From an uncultured Clostridia bacterium (lineage in GTDB: Bacteria > Bacillota > Clostridia > TANB77 > CAG-508), in the NCBI GenBank assembly GCA_934149075.1, contig CAKPDR010000012.1, positions 1-50,049 of the forward strand: DNA of 50,049 nucleotides. The letters run 5' to 3'. Below the pieces are notes generated by a model, which saw only the letters and a program-made list of their open reading frames with translations, made no database searches and was not told the DNA's origin. A program made the translations under genes and the position numbers. Below, piece by piece: positions 35,737 through 45,180 of this stretch (positions within the stretch are counted from its first letter, which is position 1; every line of letters begins with the position of its first letter).

Positions 35737-36409
35737 ATATAACATACATCAAAACACATAATACATGTAATAAATTCCCAAAAAATACGCATAAATGAAA
35801 TATTGAATGTATGTATTTATGTTTTTTTCCTACTCCGTAAAGAATCGCTCCAATTGTATATATAATTCCTCCGGATAATAACATTATAAATCCTGGCATT
35901 CCTAATAAGCTAGGTAATAAATTTCCTTTTATTATTATACACCATCCCATTACTAAATAACATATCATAGAAAAAATTTTATATTTTTTCAAATCAATTG
36001 CATTTAATGTAATTCCTAATATAGCAAATCCCCATATGATTCCAAATATTGTCCAGCCTAAGGCTGTTGAATATTCTCTTAATGTACATAATGCGAATGG
36101 AGTATATGAACCAGCAATTAGTACAAATATCGCACAATGATCTAATACTTGGAAAACTTTTTTTGATTTTAGTTTTGGACTCAATCCATGATATATACTT
36201 GACATAGTATATAAAAATAGCATTGATACTCCAAAAATTATTCCACTTACTATTCCATATGGATTATGGCGAATACCTCCAAATACACTACATAATACTA
36301 TAGTTGCAATTCCTGCAACTCCACCAACTATGTGTGAGACCATATTAAAAATTTCTTCACCTTTTGTATATTTGGGTAATATTCTATCTGCTAATTTCGT
36401 TCTTTTCAT
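35735..36409 (-). CDS. Hemolysin III / PAQR-family membrane protein
   Basis: Seven-helix membrane protein of the hemolysin III-PAQR family. The N-terminal EEIFNMVSHIVGG with its conserved Ser/His, the SSIYHGLSP motif after the second or third helix (about 80-88) and the C-terminal HSIFHLCVFFGNLLH with paired His residues correspond to the family's zinc ligands. The start at 36409 (MKRTKLADR) follows AGGAGG by 6 nt, better than an ATG nine codons upstream. Cytolytic activity should not be assumed. Confidence 0.88.
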   Translation of the reverse strand: MKRTKLADRILPKYTKGEEIFNMVSHIVGGVAGIATIVLCSVFGGIRHNPYGIVSGIIFGVSMLFLYTMSSIYHGLSPKLKSKKVFQVLDHCAIFVLIAGSYTPFALCTLREYSTALGWTIFGIIWGFAILGITLNAIDLKKYKIFSMICYLVMGWCIIIKGNLLPSLLGMPGFIMLLSGGIIYTIGAILYGVGKKHKYIHSIFHLCVFFGNLLHVLCVLMYVI

Positions 36410-36427
36410 ATATAACCTCCTATTTTT

Positions 36428-36463
36428 AAAAATCACATCTAGTTTTTAATACTAGATGTGATT
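36428..36463 (-). terminator. Terminator after hisS
   Basis: AATCACATCTAGT (36431-36443) pairs with ACTAGATGTGATT (36451-36463); on the minus strand a T-rich stretch (TTTTTA) follows. It closes the hisS transcript. Confidence 0.7.
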
Positions 36464-36508
36464 GTATCACACACTATTTTATTTGTCTACTACTTTTTCT
36501 GAAATTTT

Positions 36509-37798
36509 TTATATATTTTCAAATTCTTCTACAATATTATCTATAGAAATTTGTTTTTGAGTTTTTTCTTCCATATTTTTTATTGCTATGCAATTATTAG
36601 CAAGTTCATCTTCACCTAATATAAATACATAAGGAATATGTTCAACATTAGCATAATCTAGAGCTTTTTTTATTTTTCTATTTTTCATTTCAACTTCAAC
36701 TTTATATCCTGCATTTCTCATTATTTGAGCTATTTTCAAGCATTCAATTTCAGTTCCCATTGGAATTATGTATATGTCAGTCAATGCTTTTTCTGTAAAT
36801 TCTTCTCTATTTTTTAAAATCTCATATATAACATTTAGTCCAAAACTAACTCCTACTGCTGGATATATTGTGCCATTACTTATGAAGTCTGTTATCATTT
36901 TGTCATAACGACCTCCACCGCCAATACTTGAAGTAATACTTCCATCTTTAACATATACTTCAAAAACTGTGCCTGTATAGTATTCTTGCCCTCTTGCAAG
37001 TGATGGTGCAAATTGAACATATTCTAACAGTCCAAGTTTTTCTATATATTCTTTCAATATGTTCAATTCTTCTATACCATCTGCAAATATTTTATTTTTG
37101 TTTTCAATACTTACAAGCTGTTCTACATTCATATTCAAATACATAAATAATTTTTCTATTTGTTCATCATTCAATCCAATTTTCTGAAATTCTCTTTCAA
37201 GCTCTTGTTTTGTCATTTTTTCAAATTTATCTATTATTGTTATTGTGTCAGAAATTAATTCTTCTGAAATTCCAGCTTCTATTATTATTCCTGATAGAAA
37301 TTTTCTATTATTATATTTAATTACTACATCAATTCCTAAATTTTTGTATGCTTCTACATATAATGCTACAAATTCTGCTTCGATTAATTGACCTTCTATT
37401 CCAACACAATCTACATCACATTGTATAAATTCTCTATCTCTTCCTAATTTTACAGGTCCATTTCTAAATACTTCTCCTATTTCATATCTTTTAAATGGTA
37501 ACCTTGTATTTTGATTCATTGCTATATATTTTGCAAAAGGAACTGTTAAGTCATATCTTAATGCTAAATTCCTATTACCTTGATCAGTAACTTTATATAC
37601 TTCTTTTAATATGTCATTTTCCTCATCATATTTTAACGCTAATAAATCATAATAACATAATATTGGTGTTTGTAATGGCTTAAATCCATATTTTTCAAAT
37701 ACTTTTTTTAATGTATCTGATATATAATTCCTTATAAATTGTTCTCTTGGTGAATAATCCGCACATCCCTTTACATTTCTTAGTTCTATTTCTTTCAT
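36509..37798 (-). CDS. hisS: Histidyl-tRNA synthetase
   Basis: Class II aminoacyl-tRNA synthetase charging tRNA-His. Motif 2 is seen in FKRYEIGEVFRNG followed by GRDREFIQCDVD; the histidine-binding LARGQEYYTGTVFEV and motif 3 GGGRYDKM are intact, and the C-terminal ~90 residues form the anticodon-binding domain. Length 429 aa is normal, which argues against a HisZ paralogue lacking the anticodon domain. No T-box leader is visible in the upstream 140 bp. AAAGAGG precedes the ATG. Confidence 0.93.
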   Translation of the reverse strand: MKEIELRNVKGCADYSPREQFIRNYISDTLKKVFEKYGFKPLQTPILCYYDLLALKYDEENDILKEVYKVTDQGNRNLALRYDLTVPFAKYIAMNQNTRLPFKRYEIGEVFRNGPVKLGRDREFIQCDVDCVGIEGQLIEAEFVALYVEAYKNLGIDVVIKYNNRKFLSGIIIEAGISEELISDTITIIDKFEKMTKQELEREFQKIGLNDEQIEKLFMYLNMNVEQLVSIENKNKIFADGIEELNILKEYIEKLGLLEYVQFAPSLARGQEYYTGTVFEVYVKDGSITSSIGGGGRYDKMITDFISNGTIYPAVGVSFGLNVIYEILKNREEFTEKALTDIYIIPMGTEIECLKIAQIMRNAGYKVEVEMKNRKIKKALDYANVEHIPYVFILGEDELANNCIAIKNMEEKTQKQISIDNIVEEFENI

Positions 37799-37942
37799 AT
37801 CTTACCTCTTTTTTATAAATTGATAGCCATATTATACCATCTATAAGCAAATAAGTAAATAAATATAAACAAATTTTGAATAAAATGGTTACAACTTACT
37901 AGATTTTTTTCTGTTAATTATGAATCACATAAATTATTGCTT

Positions 37943-38965
37943 TTATTTAGTAACTTTTTCAGCAAAAGTATTATTTACAATTTTATCATAAGGAGCTTTC
38001 TGTTCGAGTTCTCCTGCCTCTGTCATAATTAATTGAAGTTTGTCAAAAGCTTCTTCTTGAAGAATAGGATTTTCTTTCCATGCCTCAATATCTTTATATT
38101 TTTGAACAGACTTTTCTAAAGATTCCACAGTTGTATCTGGGAAAAATCCTTGTATAACTTCAGCAATTTCTAATGCAGTATGTTCTTTAACCCATTGTTC
38201 GCCTTTATATATTGCCTTTGTAAAACTTTCAATAATATCTTTATTGTTTGAAATATAACTTTTTTTCGCACAATAAGCTGTATACGGAACTTCTCCTGCA
38301 GCTTCGCCAACTGATGCTACTATATATCCTTTTTTAGCATCCTCTGTCATGGAAGCAGTAGGTTCAAATAAAGTAACATATTCTGCATTTCCACCAGTAA
38401 ATGCTCCTGCCATTAAATCAAATTTTATACTATCATCTAGCACTAAATCTTTTTGAGGATTTAAGCCATTTTGTTTTAGAACATATTCAAGTGTCATGTA
38501 TGGAACTCCACCTTTTCTTCCTGGAATAACTGTTTTTCCTTTTAAATCTTGCCATGAGAAATTATTTGTTGGTTCCTTACTTACTAGAAAAGCTCCGTCT
38601 TTCTGTGTTAACTGTGCAAATACTTCAATATAATCTTCCTTTCCTTCATTATAAACATATATTGATGCCTCTGGCCCACATAATCCAATATCACTTTGAC
38701 CAGCTAAAATTGCTGTCATTACCTTATCTGCTCCTTGCCCTGTTGTTATTTCTAATTTTAGTCCTTCTTCTTTAAAAAAATCCTTTGATATGGCTACATA
38801 TTGGGGTGCGTAAAATACTGACCTTGTTACTTCATTCAATTGTATTTTATGTAATTCTTCATTTTCATTGTTCTTTGTTATCTGTGCTTTTACTAAATAT
38901 ACAACTGATGTTAATATTATCATTAGTAATATCACTATAATAGTGAATTTCGTTGTTTTTTTCAT
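37943..38965 (-). CDS. ABC transporter substrate-binding protein, NMT1/SsuA type
   Basis: Extracytoplasmic binding protein (340 aa) of the NMT1/Thi5-like family, which serves transporters for pyrimidine precursors, sulfonates or nitrate. An N-terminal membrane segment (about 6-26) lacks a lipobox cysteine. The RSVFYAPQYVAISKDFFKEEGL start and the TGQGADKVMTAILAGQSDIG and GPEASIYVY segments are characteristic of the fold. No permease or ATPase gene lies nearby, so it is an orphan that must work with a distant transporter. AAAGGAGG precedes the ATG. Confidence 0.85.
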   Translation of the reverse strand: MKKTTKFTIIVILLMIILTSVVYLVKAQITKNNENEELHKIQLNEVTRSVFYAPQYVAISKDFFKEEGLKLEITTGQGADKVMTAILAGQSDIGLCGPEASIYVYNEGKEDYIEVFAQLTQKDGAFLVSKEPTNNFSWQDLKGKTVIPGRKGGVPYMTLEYVLKQNGLNPQKDLVLDDSIKFDLMAGAFTGGNAEYVTLFEPTASMTEDAKKGYIVASVGEAAGEVPYTAYCAKKSYISNNKDIIESFTKAIYKGEQWVKEHTALEIAEVIQGFFPDTTVESLEKSVQKYKDIEAWKENPILQEEAFDKLQLIMTEAGELEQKAPYDKIVNNTFAEKVTK

Positions 38966-39020
38966 ATTGACCTCCTTTTATTTTTGTATATTTTATGTTT
39001 ATTATAAAATAATGTGAAAA

Positions 39021-39046
39021 AAAAACGAGCATTTCTGCTCGTTTTT
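39021..39046 (-). terminator. Terminator after rny
   Basis: AAAAACGAGCA and TGCTCGTTTTT form a strong GC-containing stem with a TTTC loop. It overlaps the rny stop codon and is flanked by long A and T tracts. Confidence 0.85.
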
Positions 39047-40586
39047 ATTTTGCATAATCAACAACTCTAGTTTCTCTAATAATATTAACTTTAATTTGTC
39101 CTGGATAATCCATTTCGTCTTCAATTCTCTTAGATACGTCTCTTGCGAGTAATGTCATTTTATCATCTGTAATTTTTTCTGGTTTTACAATTATTCTAAC
39201 TTCTCTACCAGCTTGAATTGCAAATGACTTTTCAACTCCATCAAATGAATCTGCAATAGATTCCAAATTTTCCAGTCTCTTTATGTATGCCTCTAATGTT
39301 TCTCTTCTTGCTCCAGGTCTTGATGCTGAAATTGCATCAGCTGCTTGTACTAATACCGCTTCTAATGTCTGTGGTTCAACATCTCCATGATGAGCTTCTA
39401 CGGCATTTATTACCAATGGATTTTCTTTAAATTTCTTTAAAATGTCAACACCTATTTGTACATGTGTTCCCTCCATATCATGATCTAAAGCTTTTCCTAT
39501 ATCATGTAATAATCCAGCTCTACGTGCTAATTTTGCATCTAATCCTAGTTCTTCTGCCATTATTCTTGCTAAATTTGAAACTTCTATTGAATGATTTAAT
39601 ACATTTTGTCCATAACTTGTTCTATATTTTAATTTTCCTATTAATTTTATAAGTTCTGGATTTAAACCAATTACTCCTGTCTCTAGTGCTGCTCTTTCAC
39701 CTTCTGATTTAATAGTTTCTGATAATTCCTCTTTTGCTTTTTCTACCATTTCTTCTATTTTGGCAGGATGTATTCTGCCATCATCAATTAATTTTTCAAG
39801 TGAAATTCTTGCAACTTCTCTTCTTAGCGGATCAAAACCTGACAAGATTACTGCTTCAGGTGTATCATCTATTATTAAATCTATTCCTGTAAGAGTTTCT
39901 AGTGCTCTTATATTTCTACCTTCTCTACCAATTATTCTTCCTTTAATATCATCTGATGGAAGTGGTACTATTGAAACTGTAGTTTCAGCTGAATGATCTG
40001 CTGCACATTTTTGTATTGCATAACTTATTGTTTCTCTTGCATTTTTCTTAGCTTCTTCTTTTGCTTTTTGCTCTAGTTCTCTAATTAACGCAGCTTTTTC
40101 ACTTGTTATTTCCTGTTCAACCGTTTTTAATAACTGTGATTTTGCTTCTTCTTGAGATAAATTTGCAACTTTTTGAAGAACTTCTCTTTGTTCTTTTTCT
40201 AATTCTACTATTTCCTTTTCTTTTTCTTTTAGTTCACGTTCTTCTTTTTCCAAATCTTTTTCTTTTCTTTCAAAATTATCTGATCTTTTTTCCAAGTTTT
40301 CTTCTTTTTGGATAATTCTACTTTCTTGTTTTTGTATTTCGCCTCTTCTTTCTTTAATCTCTTTGTCTAGCTCATTTCTTGCATTCATAATTTCTTCTTT
40401 GGCTTTGAAGATTTCCTCTTTTTTCAAGTTTTCTGCTTCTATTTTTGCTAGTTCTACTAATCTTTGGGCTTCTTTTTCTGCTCCTTCAATTTTAGATTCT
40501 GCAATTCTTTTTCTTATCACTATTCCTAGTGCTACTCCTATTGCTAATGAGATTAAGACAGCGGCTACTATGATTAAAATATCCAT
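39045..40586 (-). CDS. rny: Ribonuclease Y
   Basis: Membrane-anchored endoribonuclease that initiates mRNA decay in many Firmicutes. An N-terminal anchor (about 1-24), a long coiled coil rich in Glu/Lys (about 35-165), a KH domain with GRIIGREGRNIRALE, and an HD domain with LLHDIGKALDHD are all visible, in the canonical order; 513-515 aa is the usual length. Start at 40586 (MDIL) is preferred because AGAGG is 9 nt upstream, while the earlier ATG is too close. It has its own terminator. Confidence 0.95.
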   Translation of the reverse strand: MDILIIVAAVLISLAIGVALGIVIRKRIAESKIEGAEKEAQRLVELAKIEAENLKKEEIFKAKEEIMNARNELDKEIKERRGEIQKQESRIIQKEENLEKRSDNFERKEKDLEKEERELKEKEKEIVELEKEQREVLQKVANLSQEEAKSQLLKTVEQEITSEKAALIRELEQKAKEEAKKNARETISYAIQKCAADHSAETTVSIVPLPSDDIKGRIIGREGRNIRALETLTGIDLIIDDTPEAVILSGFDPLRREVARISLEKLIDDGRIHPAKIEEMVEKAKEELSETIKSEGERAALETGVIGLNPELIKLIGKLKYRTSYGQNVLNHSIEVSNLARIMAEELGLDAKLARRAGLLHDIGKALDHDMEGTHVQIGVDILKKFKENPLVINAVEAHHGDVEPQTLEAVLVQAADAISASRPGARRETLEAYIKRLENLESIADSFDGVEKSFAIQAGREVRIIVKPEKITDDKMTLLARDVSKRIEDEMDYPGQIKVNIIRETRVVDYAK

Positions 40587-40712
40587 AATCATACACCTCT
40601 TTCTTATTTAATTTTCAATGTTCGAATAAATATATCTTTTTTTATTTTCTTTTTTATATATTTTTTCAACCTATTATATTTTATAATTATTATTGTAAAC
40701 TGTCAAGAGGTT

Positions 40713-41366
40713 TTATACATTTTTTAGGGAAATCATCTTGTCATCAAATTTATTTATCATTTTAGCACATGTTACTAATTCCTTTGATGTTTTCTTATTT
40801 ATATTTTGTTCTGTTTTATATTTAACTTTATGCTCAAAACTTGCCCAAAAGTCCATTGCCATTGTTCTTATTTGTATTTCACACTTAACATAAATCGTTT
40901 TTTGGGTTAATTTTACTGGTACTTCTACAATCATATGATAACTTGAATATCCACTTGGTTTCGGATTAGTTACATAATCCTTTTCTTTCAATATATGTAT
41001 TTCTGGCATTTGTTTTATTAAGTCTCTTATAAAAAATATATCATCCTTTAATGTACATACTATTCTCATTCCAGCAATATCATTTATTTTATCTATTAAA
41101 TTTAAATATGTCTTATCATATTTTTTCTTTTCCATCTTTTTTACTATACTTTTAGGTTCTTTTATTCTTGTATCAATATGGTCAATCAAGTCATAATTAT
41201 ACATTATTTGAAATTCATCTTTTATTATATTCATTTGCGTAATTAATTGATTTAGTGCTGATTTGTAAAAAAACATGAGTTTTTCAAATGGTTCTTCCTT
41301 AACATCCAACATTTCCTCTTTATTTTCTAAAAAGTTTTCAATTGTTATTAGATCATTTTCTCTCAT
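40713..41366 (-). CDS. Small alarmone synthetase (RelA/SpoT-like domain)
   Basis: Single-domain (p)ppGpp synthetase, like YjbM/SasB or YwaC. The synthetase motifs are visible: INDIAGMRIVC, KPSGYSSYHMIVE and CEIQIRTMAMDFWASFEHKVKYK with the catalytic-region Glu-x-Gln. There is no hydrolase HD domain. ATG at 41366 (MRENDLITIE) is preferred since an AAAGGA lies about 9 nt upstream; 217 aa fits the family. It is followed downstream by rny and preceded by the large palindromic element. Confidence 0.87.
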   Translation of the reverse strand: MRENDLITIENFLENKEEMLDVKEEPFEKLMFFYKSALNQLITQMNIIKDEFQIMYNYDLIDHIDTRIKEPKSIVKKMEKKKYDKTYLNLIDKINDIAGMRIVCTLKDDIFFIRDLIKQMPEIHILKEKDYVTNPKPSGYSSYHMIVEVPVKLTQKTIYVKCEIQIRTMAMDFWASFEHKVKYKTEQNINKKTSKELVTCAKMINKFDDKMISLKNV

Positions 41367-41488
41367 ACTACAAATTCCTTTCATACTAGTTTTGTATCAT
41401 TTTCAGACTGTATTTTATATGTAATTTGTTATCAGAATATTCCTTTTATGTGTTCTTTTCGTGAATTGTTTTATTATGATTATTTTAT

Positions 41489-41952
41489 GTTACAATTTGC
41501 AACTTTTACAATAGCATATATGTAGGTGGAGCCAGCATAGGTGGTTATATATATTTGATATTACGTCCGTTTGATTGGAGTGAAAAATAGAAAATCTTAA
41601 ATAAAAAAATGAGGAATGCTCACGGAAAAAATGTATATATGTATATGATTTGAAACATTTTCTCGGCTCAATACGCAACATAAGAATTTCTAAAATAAAT
41701 TTATGGCACCCTTCCACTCTCGTGAACTCTTTCCATAAATTTATTTAAGAAATTCTAATATTGCTCCAATCACATTCGAAAAGTTTAAACTCATATACAT
41801 ATATGCATTTTATGCCTGAGTGAGAGAGGCTCATGTTTTTATGTTAGATTTTCTTTTTAAACGCAATGAACAGGACGTAATATCAAATATATATAACCAC
41901 CTATGCTGGCTCCACCCACATATATGCTATTGCAAAAGTTGCAAATTATAAC
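41489..41952. repeat. Palindromic element B
   Basis: Arms of about 80 bp (41489-41570 and 41872-41952) match almost perfectly and contain GGAGCCAGCATAGGTGG. Shorter imperfect inverted repeats continue inwards to a core (41655-41778, minus orientation) that matches element A's core, including GGAAAGAGTTCACGAGAG. The arms are unrelated to those of element A. It occupies most of the 685-bp gap between the alarmone synthetase and deoD; the 75-codon ORF within (41490-41717) is a by-product. Confidence 0.85.
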
Positions 41953-41989
41953 TATTTTCTCTATTCATTTAACTTCCTTCTTGTTTTTA

Positions 41990-42018
41990 TTGAATTTTAT
42001 ATTTTTTACTGATATAAT
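41990..42018 (+). promoter_or_regulatory. deoD promoter
   Basis: TTGAAT (41990-41995) and TATAAT (42013-42018) are spaced by 17 bp, a near-consensus vegetative promoter. GGGAGG follows just before ATG 42052. Confidence 0.75.
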
Positions 42019-42051
42019 ACTTTTGATTTTAATTTATAGGGAGGTATTTTT

Positions 42052-42774
42052 ATGTCTACACCACATAATCAAGCAAATTTAGGTGATATAGCAAAAACGG
42101 TTATAATGCCGGGTGATCCACTTAGAGCACAATACATCGTAGAAAATTTTTTTGATGAGTATAAATTAGTTAATTCAGTAAGAGGAATTTATACTTATAC
42201 AGGAAAATATAAAGGAAAAGAGCTTACTGTTATGGCTTCTGGTATGGGAATGCCAAGTATGGGAATTTATTCTTATGAATTGTATAAATTTTATGAAGTT
42301 GAAAATATAATTCGTATAGGATCATGTGGAGGTTATAAACCTGAATTAAAACTATTTGATATTATTCTTGCCGAAAATACTTTTTCAGAAAGTAATTTTG
42401 CCTTAACTCTTAATAATGAGGATTGTCACATTGTTTCAAGTAGTTCTGAATTAAATAACATTATTGTTGATTCAGCTAAAGAATGTAATGTTGATATTCA
42501 TGTTGGAAATACTGTTTGCACAGATTGTTTTGATGTTTATATGACAGATGTTAACCAATTCTTAGCAAGAATACCTGATGAATTTAATCCGCTTTCTGCT
42601 GAAATGGAAGCCTTTTCACTTTTTTATGTTGCTAAGATTTTAAATAAAAAATCTGCATGTTTAATGAGTGTTGTTGATTCTAAATATATTAATGAAATTG
42701 CTACACCTGAGGAACGTCAAACCGGTCTTAATAATATGATAAAACTTGCACTTGAAGCAAGCCTAAAAATGTAA
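42052..42774 (+). CDS. deoD: Purine nucleoside phosphorylase, DeoD type
   Basis: Hexameric-type purine nucleoside phosphorylase cleaving purine (deoxy)nucleosides with phosphate to the base and sugar-1-phosphate. The phosphate-binding GDPLRAQYI (about 22-30), IRIGSCGGYK (about 86-95) and the active-site region EMEAFSLFYVAK are intact. At 240 aa the length is normal. It has a strong promoter and AGGGAGG ribosome site and is followed by a terminator shared with veg. Confidence 0.93.
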   Translation: MSTPHNQANLGDIAKTVIMPGDPLRAQYIVENFFDEYKLVNSVRGIYTYTGKYKGKELTVMASGMGMPSMGIYSYELYKFYEVENIIRIGSCGGYKPELKLFDIILAENTFSESNFALTLNNEDCHIVSSSSELNNIIVDSAKECNVDIHVGNTVCTDCFDVYMTDVNQFLARIPDEFNPLSAEMEAFSLFYVAKILNKKSACLMSVVDSKYINEIATPEERQTGLNNMIKLALEASLKM

Positions 42775-42780
42775 TCATTA

Positions 42781-42808
42781 AAAGAACAACCTAAACAAGT
42801 TGTTCTTT
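42781..42808. terminator. Bidirectional terminator between deoD and veg
   Basis: AAAGAACAAC (42781-42790) pairs with GTTGTTCTTT (42799-42808). It lies in the convergent junction of deoD and veg and overlaps the veg stop. Confidence 0.8.
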
Positions 42809-43099
42809 CATTTTTCTTCTTTTATTTTCTATTACTATTGGTGGTAATAAAGGACTATATCCTTCACCATTAAATACATCAACTTCTACAGTTCTTGTAA
42901 GTAAATCTGTATACGTATATGACGCAGTTCTGTCATTTTCTTCATATTTTACTACAAAAAGATTTGAATATGCTTTTTCTATTGTACCTTCTTTGGCAAA
43001 TTCCTTGCTTCTTCCTAAAGATCCTTTCACAATTATCTTTTGCCCAATCTTATCATTAATGTCTGTTTTTAAGTTTGAAATGTCATTTCTACAAATCAT
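42791..43099 (-). CDS. veg: Veg family protein
   Basis: Small (102 aa) protein matching the Veg family of Firmicutes, whose Bacillus member promotes biofilm matrix gene expression. The sequence has a short N-terminal helix and then SH3-like strands with IGQKIIVKGSLGRSKEF, VVKYEENDRTASYTYTDLL and VEVDVFNGEGY, all typical. AGGTGATTGA precedes the ATG. Its usual companion yabG lies just upstream on the same strand, as in Bacillus. Confidence 0.9.
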   Translation of the reverse strand: MICRNDISNLKTDINDKIGQKIIVKGSLGRSKEFAKEGTIEKAYSNLFVVKYEENDRTASYTYTDLLTRTVEVDVFNGEGYSPLLPPIVIENKRRKMKEQLV

Positions 43100-43251
43100 T
43101 CAATCACCTACTTTATCTAAGATACTTTAAATATATCATCTGTAGGTAATTTTGTCAAAGTGTGTATTTTATTGTCATTTTTCTGTATTCAGCCTGTGTC
43201 AAGACTTACAGCCTTTATAGTTGTGCATGTTACATTTATATTACATTTATA

Positions 43252-44074
43252 TTACAAAAATATTACATTCTTTTTTCCGCGTGCTCCAATCCCATCAATT
43301 CCTTTTTTTCCATCCCTTAATTCATCTACAAAATCATCTATTATAATATATTTATTTTTGTCTGTTAATGCTATGCTTTTAGCCACAACCAACGGATCAA
43401 GAAAATCTATCAATATTCTCGCAGGTGATGATGCAAAATTTGCCCCTGCATCCATCAACGCCTCAAAGTAACTTTGACATGCTCCTGCAAATATTACTAA
43501 TTTCTTTCCATGTTTTTCATCATATCTTCTTGCTTCTTTTACTGTCTGAATGAAATGTCTTGAATTTCTATAGTTATATATATCTCTATATCTTGCTCCA
43601 TTTTTTATCATACCATCATGCCCGGGTTATTACTAAAATTTCCGGATTATATATTGTAAGTAATCTATACACAACTTTTGACTGTTTATTTTCTGGTATG
43701 TTTTTTACAGTAGCATTTAATCCCATTTTTTTATAATACATTGTTGATTTCTCACTGTATCTTTTGTCCCCATCCAAATGCAATATTCTTCCTGTATGAA
43801 CTACTTCTTTTTTCCTATTATTATACTCTATCCTCTCACATTCAGCTTTAATTTTTATTCTATTTTCTAACTCTTTTTCTCTTTTTATCTGTTCTTCTTT
43901 ACTAATAATTTGCAAGTCTTCTACCGGTGCATCTGCCTCTACTCGTACATCTATACCTTTTAGTATTGCAATCTTTTTTTCATTTACTAATTTTAAAATT
44001 CTTTTAACCTCAAACATTATGTCATTTTTATATGAAATTCTACTTACTATATCCCCTTTTTTTATTTCACGCAT
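43252..44074 (-). pseudogene. yabG: Sporulation protease YabG, split by a frameshift
   Basis: YabG processes spore coat and germination proteins. The upper ORF (43616-44074) ends at ILVIT then RA-stop, while the lower (43252-43611) continues with the rest of the protein, including IFAGACQSYFEALMDAGANFASSPARILI. Removing one G from GGG at about 43624-43626 (+ strand) joins them through VITGHDGMIKNGARYRD, the family's conserved active-site stretch. The whole would be about 274 aa, normal for YabG. Either a genuine loss of function or a sequencing error. It lies beside veg. Confidence 0.88.
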
Positions 44075-44165
44075 ATTATCACCTCTACTTTTTTAATGCA
44101 AATTTAGGCTACTATATTTTATTCTATTCGATTTTTTTTGACACAATAATTCTTTTACCCAAAAC

Positions 44166-44196
44166 AAAAACACCATCAATTATTGATAGTGTTTTT
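44166..44196 (-). terminator. Terminator after the Spo0A-C-like gene
   Basis: AAAAACACCATCAA and TTGATAGTGTTTTT pair around a TTA loop with one mismatch. It lies just beyond the stop of the 44208-45014 gene on the minus strand. Confidence 0.7.
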
Positions 44197-44207
44197 GATG
44201 ACAAATA

Positions 44208-45014
44208 TTACATAGTTTCTTCTACATAACAAGCAAGAACGTTTATAAACTCCTTGTTGGAAGGAATCTCGCTATAGGTCTGAAACAGATTTTTTAATAA
44301 TTCGGTTTGTGACTCTTTTTTAAATGCCTTTATTTTGGCATTTTTTATATTTATATTCACATTATAATATGGTTCCGAATATTTTTGTGCTGCACTCAAA
44401 TATAATTTGCAACTTGGATCTTCAATTCTAGCTATTATTTCCTCTACTAGATAATCATACCCTTTCAATTTTAGCTTAATACCTACATCATCCAAACATT
44501 TTCTAGTAATACTTTTAACATATGCTTTAATTTCATTTTGCTCAGCTTTATTTATGTCTTTTAAGATTTTTCCTTCCTCTTCATTGTTTAATAATTCATT
44601 TATATACTGAGCAAGAATTTGTATGAATTTTCTATTTGTAGGTACTTCTTGATATTCTTTAAACAAGGTGGTTATAAGAGTATTTTTTTTATTTTTGAAT
44701 ACATTTAACTTTACTGTTCTTATATCCCTCTCTACTACAAAATATTTTGTAGAAAATTTTTTGCAAGTATTATTATACAATTTACTCTTTGGATTTTCGA
44801 TTGTTTCTATTATTTCATTTACAAGATAATCATATCCACTTAATCCCCGCCTAACGCCTATTTCATCTAAGACCGCTTTAGTTATCTCTGTTTCATTTCT
44901 CCTTTCTTCATTAATTCCAGTTTCAGATTGATTATACCGTTGAAGCTCTTCTTTTAATTGTCTAAGTATCTTTTCAAGTACATTAATCCGCATTTCCAAT
45001 TCCATTTTTGTCAT
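44208..45014 (-). CDS. Tandem Spo0A C-terminal-domain-like protein
   Basis: A 268-aa protein with an N-terminal coiled coil (about 1-30) and two tandem copies (about 43-143 and 168-266) of a domain resembling the DNA-binding output domain of Spo0A. Each has ITxAxLDxxG-like starts, GYDYLVxEII, YDPSxKLY-type turns and a recognition-helix region near YSEIPSNKEFINVLA. There is no receiver domain or Asp for phosphorylation. AGAGAGG precedes the ATG. Possibly a sporulation-linked DNA-binding regulator; the DNA target is unknown. It is divergent from the DUF4364-nth operon. Confidence 0.65.
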   Translation of the reverse strand: MTKMELEMRINVLEKILRQLKEELQRYNQSETGINEERRNETEITKAVLDEIGVRRGLSGYDYLVNEIIETIENPKSKLYNNTCKKFSTKYFVVERDIRTVKLNVFKNKKNTLITTLFKEYQEVPTNRKFIQILAQYINELLNNEEEGKILKDINKAEQNEIKAYVKSITRKCLDDVGIKLKLKGYDYLVEEIIARIEDPSCKLYLSAAQKYSEPYYNVNINIKNAKIKAFKKESQTELLKNLFQTYSEIPSNKEFINVLACYVEETM

Positions 45015-45119
45015 TTTTTATACCTCTCTTTTGAGTTTTTATATTAATTATGTTACCACTTTTTTACCTTTTTGTCAATTATTTTAAGTCCTACATAACT
45101 TTAAAAATCACTTTTTCTC

Positions 45120-45148
45120 TTTACTAATACTACATTCCATGATATAAT
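45120..45148 (+). promoter_or_regulatory. Promoter for the DUF4364-nth operon
   Basis: TTTACT (45120-45125) and TATAAT (45143-45148), spaced 17 bp, with AAGGAGG following just before ATG 45181. The -35 is weak. Confidence 0.55.
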
Positions 45149-45180
45149 GGTCACATAAATTTTATGTAAGGAGGACTCTT

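Noticed and set aside
37799..37940. T-box leader for hisS
   Set aside because: No T-box sequence or antiterminator stem can be found upstream of the start; the region is plain AT-rich.
41490..41717. 75-aa ORF
   Set aside because: It lies entirely inside palindromic element B.
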